From positions 439,213 through 503,212 of the forward strand of contig CM041201.1 of NCBI GenBank assembly GCA_023078555.1: DNA of 64,000 nt, written 5' to 3'. The notes beneath the pieces were generated by a model that worked only from the letters and a program-made list of their open reading frames with translations, made no database searches and was not told the origin of the DNA. Below, one piece after another: positions 11,790-24,513 of the stretch. A program made the translations under genes and the position numbers. The DNA comes from Ulva prolifera (taxonomy: Eukaryota > Chlorophyta > Ulvophyceae > Ulvales > Ulvaceae). Position 1 is the stretch's first letter; each line of letters begins with the position of its first letter.

Positions 11790-14405
11790 CCACAGCACCT
11801 CAGTGGGCAATGATTTCAGGCGATGAGGGGCAGCGACCTGGCGAGGTAGGTGCAACGTCACAGGCAGCAGTGCAGCATTTAGAAGTGCTACACAGGCGGA
11901 GCTAGCTTCCACCAGATGTCGATGATTTCAATGGAGACTTAGAAGCAATGACAGCAGTAGCTCCATGATATGTGTCCCTCAGGTGGGGGGCCCTACAGAG
12001 CAGACCTATACCGTCCTGAGACGCCTCGGGGCGCCATCAGGCAAGCGGCTCAAAACACATCTCATTCAAACCTGGACGGCTGTGATTGATTAGATTACCT
12101 GCTGCTGGAGCAGAAAGTGAGTAGCTCATGCCCGCCAGGTCGCTGCTTATGGGAGAACGTTGACACAGGTGGCACCATGCTGAGCTGTGAGACAGCTCAG
12201 CGCCCGGCATGACGCCCGTGTTCGATCACCACCGGATCGGCCCATGTGGTGGTGCTAAACCGAGGCTGTGGCGGCCTGCTGTTTGGCAGGCCTGTGCTGA
12301 CTCTGTGCTGCCCCCACTGTGGGCTGGCCTCATCACACCTGCGGGATTCATGAGCGCCGGGGTAGCGGGGAGATATTTTTTTTCCGCTACGGCAGATCGA
12401 GACGTCTGCGGTGTCGTGTGACTGTGAGGCTGCTGACACCTGAGCGCGGCATGCTTAGAACAACGAGATTAACTGGGGGCTTTCCGGGCTGTCGAGCTAG
12501 CAGGAAGCGTAGCATTCTGTAGCTTTGTGGTGGTGTAGGCTGAAGGGAGACGGCAGTTGGTGCTGAGACGCTGCCCCGTACTGCCATGTGAGGGTCGGTG
12601 TGTTTTCAGCAGAGACAGGCCTTTGGTGAGGAGGGATGTGGGGGACAGGCGGGTGCATTGATTTGCGGCGTCGAGCGTTGAAGCACGGTATGGTGCTGGT
12701 TCAAAGCAGGCAAGCATGCATGCGTGAGTGCTCTCCTTGGGTCAGCATTGTGGTGGGATGTGTTCTCGCTGTGTCGAGACTGTATGCAGCTGAGATTTTG
12801 GATGGGTAGGGGCAATTGCTATGCAAGTCAGATGAATATGGATGTTGGAGCTGCGCAGGAGCGCAGGTATGCCGTGGTGTTGAGTTGAGTTGAGATGAAC
12901 TGGTCAGGTGTTCAAGTGGACATGGCTGACAAGGTCTGTAGGATTGTTGGACTCTCCTTGTTGGGATATAGGTGGGCGTTTGCGCCGGATGTGGCCCTTT
13001 GGGCGCATGATATGGACTGCACGGGTGCTTGGCTTGCACGAGGCCAGCGCCGTGGTGAAAGAGACGGTTTGGCGGGGTCCTGCTGGAGTGACTGTAGTAT
13101 ACAGTGAAGGCGGTGCGTTTGTGAGATTTCCCAGTTGCAGGAACAGGTAGAGGCTCATGTCAAGAATGAATGTGTGAGACTCCATGCAAGTCGGAGGCAT
13201 CAGTCTGATTGAAGCAGATTGAAGCTTTGATGAGACTCAGCGGCTAATCTTTGGCCGCAGCAATCTCCAGAATAAGAGCCTGTGCAACAATGATGCGGAC
13301 AGGCTGTAGCTTGTATCTATATAATTATGGCAGATGCTTGATCCTGCATCGCAACAGTGAGCTCTGTTTCTCTCCGCACCAGTGCTCTCTGTAGGTCGAG
13401 CTTCTTTTGCTTCAGCACCGGAAGCGAATTTGTACCCGGCTGTAACGTGAACGGCAATTGTTAGTTCAAAGACATGTTGTGACTGCTTCGCGATTACCCC
13501 ACCTGTGCATTTGCGGGACAGAAGATTCACCGGGACTAGCTTTGGACCGGTTGCGTTAAAAGCTCGGCAAACATTACGTGCGCCAGCAAGTGCCTGATCG
13601 ACAGGGACAGCGCCATTAGATTCCAGCCAGCCATCCGCTTCCGATGACTGATATCAGTTGACGCGTCTGTGAGGTCAGTGTCGTTTCTAATGACCTTGGA
13701 TAATGCGTTTCAAAAATAATGAGATCGTGTTCTATAAGCAATCGGAGAACTTTATGGCGCGGAGGTCGACCACGGGCATCCACACCGGAAAGATCACATG
13801 TCTGCTTGGTCATGCTGCCCGCGTCCATACATGAACAAGTCAGCTGCGCCAGCTATTGCTGCATCATTTGATTTCCAAACAACGTGTTCGAACTGTCCAG
13901 ATAATTTTGCACATGTAAGTCATTGATCAAGGTCAAAGTTCGCGCAATCAGCCAAGGCGCGAATGAGGACGGAGCGCAGGTCACGGGCCTGCGTGTCGGT
14001 GTAACAAGCACCAGCAGTTGCACTGCATCCATAAACACATATATGCTATCGAACAACATGCTACAGCTTTTTTTGCAGCCGGGCGGTAGCGCAGAGAAAG
14101 CTCAGCTCTCGATGTGATGTGGCACATCTGCATGCGCGATTTAAACAGCATTCAGCAGTTGCAAATGCATGATTCAAGTGCCGGACGGTCACACGCCGGC
14201 TACGCCCACAGCACACACAAGTCCGGTGCCGTGTCAGCTTACAATCAAGGAGTTCCCCCTCAGTTCCGTTGACGTGGCGCACTTGCCCTTGTACCACAAC
14301 AGTACAGCTCACGGAAACGTGATCACTGGCACAAGACACTGGTCATTTGAATGGAAATTCGCACACTGGACTAGCCTGTTCTGCCTGCCTTCGGAAGCTG
14401 TCGAG
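11790..14405. other. Spacer between TOM2A paralogues
   Basis: No coding segment is recognised. The sequence is mixed and fairly AT-balanced. Short open frames on both strands lack splice-consistent partners and family motifs. The part just before 14406 is presumably the promoter and leader of paralogue B. Confidence 0.4.
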
Positions 14406-16574
14406 ATGGCTGTGCAAGCACGTCGTTCGGTCGGATGCTATAGAAGCTGTCTCCGTGGTCTACTGCGCGGACTCAATTATCTCCTCGCAATTCTGGGGGT
14501 ACTTATGGTTGCATACTCTGCCTTTATGTATGTACAGTGGAGCGAGGCGACGCCACCATCTCCTCCAGCACCTACCCCAGCTCCAGCTCCAGCTCCAGCT
14601 CCGGCTCCAGCCCCAGTCCCAGCTCCAGCACCTGCGCCAAAGCCAGCCTCTGGAAAGAGTCAACGCGCTTCGCTTTCGAGAGATACGCTGAAGTCATCTG
14701 AAAGCTGGAGTACCGACATCGATGAGGAGTTCAAGCTTTTTGCGTCTGACGAGCACGAGACGGTGTCTGAAGATCCCATGTTCAGCGATGAACAAAGCGG
14801 CAAAAAGAAAACAAAGTGCGCCCTATCGCTGAGTGCTGCATAAAAATTGCAGCCTACATACCGCTGCAGGCCCTGATCCTGTGCGTTGCATTGTCAGTGC
14901 ACAGCGCTGGTTCCCGGTCACAGGTATGGTGCAAGCGCCATGTGGACGAACACATCAGTGCCCGTGGAGATCACGGCAGCAGCGTGCTGTGCAGGTATCC
15001 ATGGTTTATATATATCGTGGGAGGTGCTGGCTTTGCTGTCTTCATCACAGCATCTGTTGGCATCTTGAGTGCAGACTGTGCAGCCTGTGGTGTCACCTGC
15101 TTTTTGGGCCTGTACCACGCCCTGATGGTCTTCCTGCTGCTTATTCAAATTGCAGCTGTCTGCTTCTACTTCTTCGATAAATCATGGGAAGATGACCTGC
15201 CGGATGATACGACAGGTACGTGCACCGACGCACTTTCGACCTGAAAGCTTCATACACACCTGCACCTTTGGCTTGTGCAATGCGAGGCCCAGATGATTGC
15301 AGCGCCACCAGCACCTAAACACGTTGTATGTCTCGCTTCGATCACTGTGGTAGCATCTCATTGTAGGCTTTCAGACCGAGCCAGGTCCATGGGGCAATGT
15401 GCGAACGTGATGCTCTGTGTTGTGTGCGTGGCCCGCAAATGGCTGCTTGGTAACAGTCGCAAAAAAATAAACAAATCAGGTCCTGAGTGAGGCAGCATCG
15501 CCCAACACTCTCGCTCATCACTGCACCGCTCAAATTAACTATGTCTCTGTGCTCCTGGGCTTGGTAGCCTGATCTGGTTTAAAGAACCAGTGAGCAGCAT
15601 CGTGGGCGGTGCAGGAGAGTACTCCAAGATCAGGGATGTAGTTTTGCACCACATCCGAGCCTGCAAGATGATCGCTCTGGCGACCCTCGGCCTGCAGCTG
15701 CTTGCACTCATGGTCTCCTGCTCCCTCTACTACGCCGAGAGCAAGCCGCAGTTTGACCGCCTGCACTCCGAACACGAAGCCGCCAGCCAGGTACGCGACT
15801 GAACCAAAGACAGGCTGCAAAGCTCATGAATGCACCCAGCAGCGGCCGCGCCTCCTGCCTGCTGGGTCGCTCAGCAGCTGCGAGGTTGTATGGTCCTCGC
15901 CATGCTGCAACCAAGGTGCTGCTGTTGCGGCGTATTTGTGGCGTCGATGCAGCCGCAGCCTAGAGCAATCACACCGCCATGGGCACGCTCAGCGGCCCGT
16001 GCAACTGGCCTCTCCTGTAACTGTACCTGCAAGAGGCATTACAGTGCTGTGCTGGACATACAGGCCAACGCATGCCGATTGCTGTGTACCTGTAATAGTG
16101 TCATGCACGTGGCCACACAGGCGCTATGCCCCAGTGCTGGTCTCTACGTCATCACACACGTGGTCAAACACTCGCCGCTGGCAGCGTGTGTATGTACATG
16201 AGCACTATTCCATCATGTTCATTGGGGCATCGCGGACTTCACACCTCTGGACCTGTGTCGCCTTGTCTCTTTGCAACGGCATCTGTGCTCCGTCAGGTCG
16301 GCTCGGTCCGCACAGCTCGGCGCGGTGCCGCGGGCGCGGAGCGGGTCTGACACGGGCGGCGGTGCGGCTGCAGGCGGCAGGCCCGAGCGGCCGCCGGATG
16401 GGCCACGGCAACGGCGCGCGTGGCGACCCGTGGAGCTCGCGCAACGCCGCGAAGTACGGCGCCGGCAGCGAGAGCGGCGCGTCGCGCAGCTACGACCCGG
16501 AGTCTGCCCGTGCGCCGGGCCCCGGCGAGGAAGACATCGCCGAAACCCCCAAGAAGGGCTGCACAATCATGTGA
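14406..16574 (+). CDS. TOM2A: TOM2A-like four-pass membrane protein, paralogue B, CaaX-terminated
   Basis: Four exons: 14406-14815, 14995-15215, about 15585-15790 and 16374-16574, with agreeing phases; 345 residues. The acceptor of exon 3 (AAAG) is the least sure. Membrane segments start at LNYLLAILGVLMVAYSAFMY, FIYIVGGAGFAVFITASVG, YHALMVFLLLIQIAAVCFYF and IALATLGLQLLALMVSCSLY. A Pro-Ala repeat linker sits after the first. The tail has DPWSSRNAAKYG and ends in CTIM, a CaaX box; met is a residue favoured by farnesyltransferase. Plant TOM2A is a four-pass protein with a C-terminal farnesylation signal, so the call is good. FNTA in this same window encodes the enzyme subunit that would modify it. 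Exons 1-2 are of average GC; exons 3-4 are extremely GC-rich. Confidence 0.82.
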
Positions 16575-18042
16575 ACGGCAAACGCACGAACAGCACTCGA
16601 ATGTAAGCTCTGGGGGGGGGGGGGGGGGGGGCTAGAATGCTGAGCGCAGGGTCCTGCTGTGGCTGCTGGAATGTCGGAGGCGGCAGCATGCATGGTGGCG
16701 CAGCTCTCTCTCTCTCTCTTCGCCTGTGGCCAACAGCCTCGTCTTTAAAATCGGTGTCACCTAGTCTTGGTGTGTGCTGCGGGCGCGGTGTGCGACGTGG
16801 AAGTGCGCATTTAGAGTATGGTGCAAATTTTCCATTTGTGTGGGCTGTGCTGATTGCTTGCGTGGGGTAGCTGGCCTGATGTGCGTGCCGGGTGCGAGCG
16901 CTGATACTTGTACACCTGTTTGTGACATTTCTGTGGCGGTCTCGTCCCGCACAGCCCTAGGATCAATAGGATTCTGTGGCTGCAATAAGTCACATCGGGA
17001 GAATTTGATGGGTACTACGTGCGGTGATGCTTTGTGCAGCCCGATTGAATCGCATGTGTGCATGTTTGCCTGTGCACCAGGCCACACCTGCTGCAGCCAC
17101 CTCAGGCTTGACAATGGAGCGTGTCGATGTTGCTGCGCCATGCCTGGTTCTCTGCGTGGCTTTCAGAAAAGAGATACATTCTTCCAATTCTATGGGATTG
17201 CTGCGTAAGGAAAGCGCTGTGCCACAAGACTGTCGACGAACATTTGAGCTGAAACACCATGCAGACAGGGAATTGTGCAAGCCATGGCCACACAGTCACA
17301 GAGGAGCATGCTGACAGGCTTTGAGCACAGTGGCTGCTGTAATTGCATCCATGTAGAGTCAGCGCACAACGACAACATCGTCCAAGAGCACTTGACAAGC
17401 CGATACCCACAACTGCAGGCACACTGGAAAGCTAGCCTATGCCGATTGAAGTGTACAGATTAAAACAATGCAGCCACTTTGGCTGTCCGGGCCCCAGCAC
17501 GAAGGCATGGTGTCGCCGGAATAAATCATCACATCTGCCGTGCTGCCAGGACTCCATGCAGCACGCTGAGAACTTGAACCCAGTGTCCCTGCTACACCCT
17601 TGCAGCAATGCCCAAATGCAATGCATCAGGCATGTCGGTGGCACGCTCTGCCTGTCCCTTTCGATACGACCAGGCGTGCTGGTGCCACGCTGTAGGACAA
17701 CCGCACAATCCATGTGTGCCAGCGCATTTGTGTCTCCACTCCCCCCACACCACACCCAAGGCTAGCTATCGCTGAGGCAAGGGCCACTGCACCGTGACGC
17801 CGATTGGCCCCCCTCAGGGAGACACTCGATATCCACACCCACCCGCCCCTGGCCGGTCAGCCTCTCCGCGACAGCATCCCGGCCTGCGCCGCGTGCAAAC
17901 ATGCACAGCACTATCCGGAGAGCCTGAACAGCTCAACTGCAGCATCTGCGCCACAGCGGCCGTGTAGCCGTCGTCGGCCCCGGGCGAAGGCAGCAGGCCA
18001 CGAAGGCTGCAGTGCTCCACCCAGTGCCGCAGCTGCAGCAGC
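16575..18042. other. Convergent intergenic region with poly(G) tract
   Basis: This lies between the 3' ends of TOM2A-B (plus) and MKK3 (minus). TGTAA at 16602-16606 is a possible poly(A) signal for TOM2A-B. A run of 20 G follows at 16612-16631. No coding segment is recognised. Confidence 0.5.
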
Positions 18043-20913
18043 TCACATGAGGCTCATCGACTGCTGTTGCACCGTGAAGCACTGCTCCCCGGCGCCGCCG
18101 GCATGCCGCGTCAGCACAAACGCCTCCGCGAAGCGGCTCGTGCTGACCGCGGAAACCATCCGCCCCTGCACCATCACCATCACCGCCCCCGCCTCCCCCG
18201 GCACGACGCTGCAGTCCACGCTGTCCGCCTCGAACGCCGTCACCCGGCAGCCCTTGAACGTGGAGAGGTTCTTCGAGATCGCAGCGTAGATCGCGTCGCG
18301 GCCGCGGGCGACCGCCCGCGCGCCCCCCGGCTCCATCGCGACCGTGAGCACGCTGTCCCGCGCGTAGAGCGGCGTGAGCGCGGCGAGCGCGGCCGAGCGC
18401 GGCGCCGTCGTTGCGCCGACGGCCGCTGACAGCAGCGCGTAGTACTGGTGCGCGAAGAAGTACGCGAGCTCGTCAAACGCGGTGTGCGGGTCGACGGCGG
18501 CCGACATGAAGCCGGGCATGTCGACGTCGGCGGGGAGGTGCTTGAGAATGAAGGCGTGGCTGAGCAGCTGCGCCGCGGTGCGCCGCTTCGCGGGGTCCTT
18601 GTGCAGGCATGCGCGGCAGAAGTCGCGCAGCTCTGGGCTGTACTCGCCCTCCGGCGGCAGCGGCGGCTCGTCGCGGTCGATCTGCACGCGCACGCATGCC
18701 ACTGATGTGGCCCTCCGGCCCTCGGCTGGCGTAGACTAAGGGCACTGGACTGGGAAGTCGATGCGCGGCGGGCGTGAGCGCGGGGGGCACCATCATACGC
18801 AGGACGAGGGAACCGCAGCGACAGCGTTCAGTATATTTGATCACCTCGGCAAACAGAAATTTTCATCTGTAAAGTGACATCAAATAAAAATGACAATAAC
18901 AAGACTAGATGTAATAATCATCTGATCGGCAGGCGGTAGTGTAGAACGACTTGTGGCAGATACTACCAAGTGTCTTCATTGACAATGGCTGCGCAATCAT
19001 GCATACACACACGCCTACAAGGAGCCGGCGGGGGTCGCACCGCGATCATGAGCGGGATGTACCCTGACGACCGGTCGTACGGGAACTCCCCCGTCGCGCA
19101 CTCGACGACGCACACGCCGAGCGACCAGATGTCCGACGCAAAGCCGTACGGGCGGCTGTTGATGCGCTCCGGGCTCATGTACGTCGCGGTGCCCTTGAAC
19201 GTCTGGCAGAAGGCGGCGCTCGTCTCGAGGGAGCGCGAGATGCCGAAGTCCGCGATCTTCGCGGCGCCCGAGGTGTCCAGGAGGATGTTGGCGGGCTTGA
19301 TGTCGCAGTGCACGATGTGGAGGCGCTTGTGCAGCATGAAGAGGCCCTTGAGGACCATGAAGGCGATGCGCGAGAGGACCGGCTCCGGGATGCGGCCGAC
19401 CTGCGGACACGGCGGGCTCAGACCTCGCAGTGCGTGCTGATCGGCGCGTGGTGTCGGTGTCACCCTGACGGTGGGGGGCTAGTTCAGGGGTCACGTGGTG
19501 GCGTTGGATGGTGGGTTCTCCACGCGGCGCGGTGGGAGGTAAGCCCAGCTCCGGATGCTCTGTCCTCGTGCAAATGGGTGATCGCGAGGCATCACACACG
19601 TGGATTTGTGTTTGTTGTGTGTACCTGCTCAGCTATCCGCAAGCTGCCTCCGCTGTGGCTGCGAGCTGCGGGGGTGGCACAGCCGTGGCGCTGCGCGGGC
19701 GTGCCCAGTTGAGGCCATCAGCTCGTGCCGTTGGCAGTGCAACGGATGAACGGAACTGTACCTGGGGTGTCCACTCTGCTGGCATAGCACCACGCACATC
19801 GCAGGAGGTGTTGCGTTCTGCTGCCCAACCACGTGCTGAAAGCTGCATCGGCAGGCCAGTGGCGCCTCAGCCACCATGAGCTTGTTGAACACACGGACCG
19901 GTGACAGGCTCACATTGATATGAGACAGTCCACTGAATTCGGCAGTCTTGCGCTGCACTGGAGCATGCTTGCTAGGCTGGATAGGCCACAAGAGCCTGCC
20001 AGATGCAGCATCAGCAAAGTGATCAGGTCATGGAATTCAAGGCATGGGACTGCTGTGACCGTACTCGGCGCTTGACGTCCTCGAGGGAGCCACCATTCAT
20101 GTACTCGAGCACAATGGTTGCTTCCTGCGTGGCGGGCGAGAGGAAGGCGCCTTCGAAACGGACTAGGCCCTCCATCGCTGCTGCGCCCGGGCCATCAGCG
20201 GCACGGCTCACGTCCATCAGCACCTTGATATCTTTTTTCATCTGCTCTTTCATGTTCTGCAGAGCACAGGAGATGTGTGTGTGTGTGTTGCCATGGCAGA
20301 GCTGCAGCTGTGTGTGAGTAACGGTTCTGATCCTGGCGAGGACAGCTTCCCCATCCACGGCAGTGTACGTCACCAGAGCTTCTGCAGGGCTGTTCAAGCG
20401 ACTGCGGAACTTGTAGAGGCTCGGTTGTCTGGGGTTCAGAAGGAGCATGCTCAGGTTGGGCGGGAGTCGCACAGCGTCCAGGCCAGAGATGCGCTTGACA
20501 GCCACGAACCGTGGAGGCGTTGCCTGGCCAGGTTTCGCCAGAAGAGCCTTGTACACCCTTCCCGATGCGCCTTCGCCAAGGATGGAAAGCTGTTTGATGT
20601 CTCGCTCAGAGATCTACATGGGCAAAGGAGATTGCAGTGGCAGAGGCAGCCTGTGGCTTACAAGACCAGCAAGAGAACGGCGAAGGCACCTCGACTGAAT
20701 ACTGATCGTCCGCCTTGACTCTTGTCGCGGCACCCTCTGAGATTTGAAGGCTGTCTGCCAAGGAAGGAAATGTACTCTGCACCAACATGGCACATGAAGC
20801 CGGGAGCAGCAGCATGAGATCCAGAGAGAGAAATAGCCCACCTGTGCATCGAATGTGTTGCTGGCCTCAATGTCGATGCCGAGCTTGAGTCCCGGAGGCT
20901 TGAATGGAGGCAT
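18043..20913 (-). CDS. MKK3: MAP kinase kinase with C-terminal NTF2-like domain (MKK3 type)
   Basis: Plant group B MAPKK that phosphorylates MAP kinases. Six exons on the minus strand: 20913-20842, 20773-20690, 20613-20473, 20256-20065, 19400-19041 and 18681-18043, all phase 0, 495 residues. Seen in order: Gly loop GEGASGRV, lysine in FVAVKRI, LEYMNGGSLEDVKRR, catalytic HCDIKPANILLD, DFGISRSLE, an activation segment with the plant spacing S-x5-T (SAAFCQT), GTATYMSPERI and DIWSLGVCVVECATGEFPY. The kinase ends near LLSHAFILKHL. An NTF2-like domain of about 150 residues follows (LAYFFAHQYYALL to FVLTRHAGG). The kinase-NTF2 fusion is the hallmark of plant MKK3. The ATG at 20913 is the first in frame, but an upstream exon is possible. 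The two 3' exons are far more GC-rich than the 5' ones. Confidence 0.9.
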
Positions 20914-23900
20914 GTTCTCAGGACTTTCAGGATTAGTACAGCAAGCTCTGCCCACTGCCCAGGCTTCTCTCCGCGAGTGTCACGGGCTATATGTGAAGCT
21001 GCCAGTATACGCCAGCTAACACTTGATGAGGAATGCTCAAGGCCTACTTCGATGCCGTTTCAGAGACCGTGGCAACGAAACTGGACCACCTTGCATCGTG
21101 CGTATTTGCAACGATTCAACGTCGCGACATGGTCTCAGAAGCACAACAGGACATCAAAACTCTCAACAGGCCCGACATGGTACTCCTGTGAACACCTTGT
21201 GAGCGAGCTCTGCCTGCTGCGGATGTCGGAGCTTGTGCTTGCTCACGCAGCCCCGGTAGAGTTCATAATGCCCGGACGTTGAGCGCCCCACGGTGCCGTA
21301 TGCTGCACGCTACATTCGAATGATGTCTCCATGACGTCAAGTCTCCAGTTTCATGCCGCTTGGTTCCACGCCGGGCGTCTCAATCTGTGTCTACAAGCAT
21401 GTCCCTGTTGTTGACATTGCGCAGCTGCGCACAGCGCGCAGTGGCTGCAGTTGGCCGGCTTGACGTTTGACTTCCAGCAAAAGTGCATACCTCTGGTGCG
21501 TCGACTGCATTGTCACGCCACTATTGGTATCTTTTTGTATCCAAATATAGCCGCGACGGCCAAATTATGAAAGCTCGGCTACTTCCGCGCGTATACAGGC
21601 CTTCTACGCCTCGTGCAGAGGAGACACGTTTTGATGCAAACCCAGAAACACCACCGGGTATATCCAGAGCTTTATCTGAAGCTGTGCATCAGACGCCTGG
21701 TGATGATGCGCCAGATGATGGCCAGCGTATGCCCGCGTTGCGTGTTCAATAGGTGCAGCTTTTCTGTTCAAGCGAGCGTGGACCAGGGGGGGGAAACGTG
21801 CCGCCGACACGGAAGCATCTATCGATGAGAGTTCATGTGATGTCTTGGGGGAGTCTTGTATCGCGTGCTTGAACGTGTTCACTCCTGTGCACCCACTGTG
21901 TTGCAGTGGTGCAGCGACGCTGAGCCAGTGGTGCATCATGATGCTGTCCTGCTTTCTTGGCACAACACTATCACACACGCTAGCTGACTGAAAGGTCGCG
22001 TGGGTACTATCGCGCATCTTGACAAACTCAGTGTTCTTGATTGGATCTGCACAGCTTTCATGGCACACTTCAGCTGAGAGCTTCATCACAACATCGTCTG
22101 CGGCCAGGGGCCTGGAACCCCATACATTCAGTTTGATTGTTGGCAGGATACATGTGTGTCTGTATCTGTGCCATGCAATCACAGTAAAAATGCTCCTGCC
22201 ACTTGGGTGAACAAGTCTGCTTGCAAACACAAGCAGATCTAGACCTGCAATTTTCGACCACCACAGCACGGCCTGGCCCAGGTCCTACCTCAACTCGATA
22301 GCCTCGGGGGTGAATAAGAAGCATCCTTCGGCATTTCAGCCTTGAAGCTACTCTGACCCGATGTCTCACCGCAACTCCCGTCCGCCACCATGTGCAATCG
22401 TAGTCGCGGAATTCACAACGGTACCCGATTCACGCATGTTTTCTGATTGAGGTCAGGCAGGGATGTGTCGCAGACACAACACAAGTAGTGCTCCATGGGG
22501 ATGAGGCTGCACACATGCATGCGCCTGACCTGGAACCAGCTGCACATGCTCAACGGTTCTTCTTTACCCTAGGCATGAATTCAGTGATCCAGGATGATGT
22601 GTGCGGGGGTACATATTGTTCTATGTGGTGTGTTGCATGCAAGCTGCGCGCAAGACAGTACTGCCAATCACACAGCATAAGTAGGAACCAGGTGCAGGCA
22701 CATACAGCAAACGAATATTTTCCGAATTGGGGTTCACACACCCAGAAACAATGCGACAGCCTGCACGATCACGTCCGGCAGACTTGGGTCCTGATACCCA
22801 GTGTTGGGACGTCGGGCCCGATCATATGTAACAATTCCGAACAGTCAGCTCTATTAGGACCCCCATTCTGCTCGAGCATAGATCTATTGTCTGGCTGGTA
22901 GCCCTGGTTATTCTGCAAAGCGACCAAACACTGCTGACTCATCGGATGCCTCAAATAACACTGCTTATGCATATGAGTTCTATAGATCTGCCCATATGTG
23001 GTCCCGTTAATTCGGAGTTGTCAATGTCCGATAGGATACGGCTCAGTAAATTCAGATTTACTTTTACTTTACCAGGACGCCTAGCACAATGCATATTGAA
23101 AGTAAACGGGAGAAGACAAATACCACAAAAGAATCTCATCCGATGCAACAGCTGCTAGCAGCATACACACAACGTTGTACCACACAAGCACGATTGTTAT
23201 TAATTAATGCATGAATGCTTTTGCCATGGCAGCGTCTGCGTATCATCAAGGGGGTCGTCTTGATCAAAGAAGCGGTTAAATGACAAAATGTCAAGTTGTG
23301 AAAACGTACGGTTCGGGTGTTAGCGCGCGGCGGGCCCGGGTGAGATGCACTCCGCTGATACGCCGCTGAAACCGTGTGATATCATGACGCAGCCTCAGGG
23401 GTGCCGGGTGTCCACGGCACAGCATGCACTCGACGTCCAGCATGCTACAGCAGCACGCAGAAGCTGCGCAACAGCACACGAAGATAAATGCACCCTTCCG
23501 ATCAACACTGCACTGTATGCGTACAATCGCGATTACAGGACGTTCTCTGTCTAGAGCTGTTGGTAGCCACCCGAACACGTAGTAGGCTTGTCACATCAAT
23601 CGAACCCCGCTCTAAGGCATCGACATCCACCGACTTCGAGATCTATAAGAAGGGACTACTGTAAAGGCCGTCGGTGTGCACAGCCAGGTGCGCATGCTGA
23701 CGGCACTGGCGTCGGTTGATGCGTCCGAGGCTGTCTGCGCTCACACATGACGGCTGCTGGAGGCGCTTTGTGCCACACCCGTCATTCATCTTCGATCTCT
23801 TCTTGCTTGTCGCGGCGTGATGTTCTAGCGTTCTGGGTATCTCATAGACGTTAGTTGGGAAAAGTCGGACAGACAGATGAGTGCACAGGCACGCTGGCCC

Positions 23901-24513
23901 AGCACGACTTCCCCGATGCCCCAGCCGCATGTTGATGACATATCCACGTGTCACCAGTGCATCCTATGTTTTGCGTATGCCAAGAGCCTACACATATGCT
24001 GCGTATCTGATGTGGCAGGCCGTATGCCAAGAGCCTACACATATGCTGCGGCTGCACGGGCAGCGGGGTCGCTGCTGCCCCTACCCGTGCCCATCCAGCA
24101 TCACCACTGTCTCACGTAGTCATATTGATTGATTCGAGTGGCTCGGAGTCATGTTTCTAGCGACGTCGATGCGGCGCCTGCGCAGAAGCGTCGCAGTGCT
24201 GGTGTACACGTGGCTCGCGATGCCCACGTGCGGCCTTACGTAGCCACGAGTAGGCGGTGGCCGCAGATTACACTTGCACGTGGGCGTCGCCCTGTGTGCG
24301 GTGCCCGCTCGTGAGGCAGTTGCAACATGCCATGACCAGGCACCAGCAGGGCTGCGGCGGCGCTCGTATGCCGCATGGGAGGCCCCATACGGTGTAGATC
24401 ATATTATGTGCAAATTGAACAGTGACCTGAGGTGCTGCCTGCACTCACCCGCCCTCCTGTGTGAAGGTCCACTGCACCAGCGCTCAAGCTCCGTTTGAGA
24501 GACTACGAATCAG
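20914..24513. other. Long intergenic region between divergent kinase genes
   Basis: No gene could be supported. It contains a 5'-truncated SINE-like tail at 22993-23074. A near-perfect direct repeat of about 28 bp also occurs (TATGCCAAGAGCCTACACAT, at 23976-24004 and again at about 24023-24051). Open frames such as 21604-22269 minus lack recognisable motifs. Confidence 0.4.
22993..23074 (+). repeat. SINE-like repeat, 5'-truncated tail copy
   Basis: Matches the last ~84 bp of the copy at 3361-3635, from CATATGTGGTCCCGTTAATT to the TTTAC-repeat tail. It starts at almost the same point as the copy at 42716, which suggests 5' truncation during reverse transcription. Confidence 0.7.

Noticed and set aside
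21604-22269. 221-codon minus-strand ORF as a gene.
   Set aside because: No family motif, no splice-consistent neighbours and mixed composition. It may be chance in a long intergenic region.
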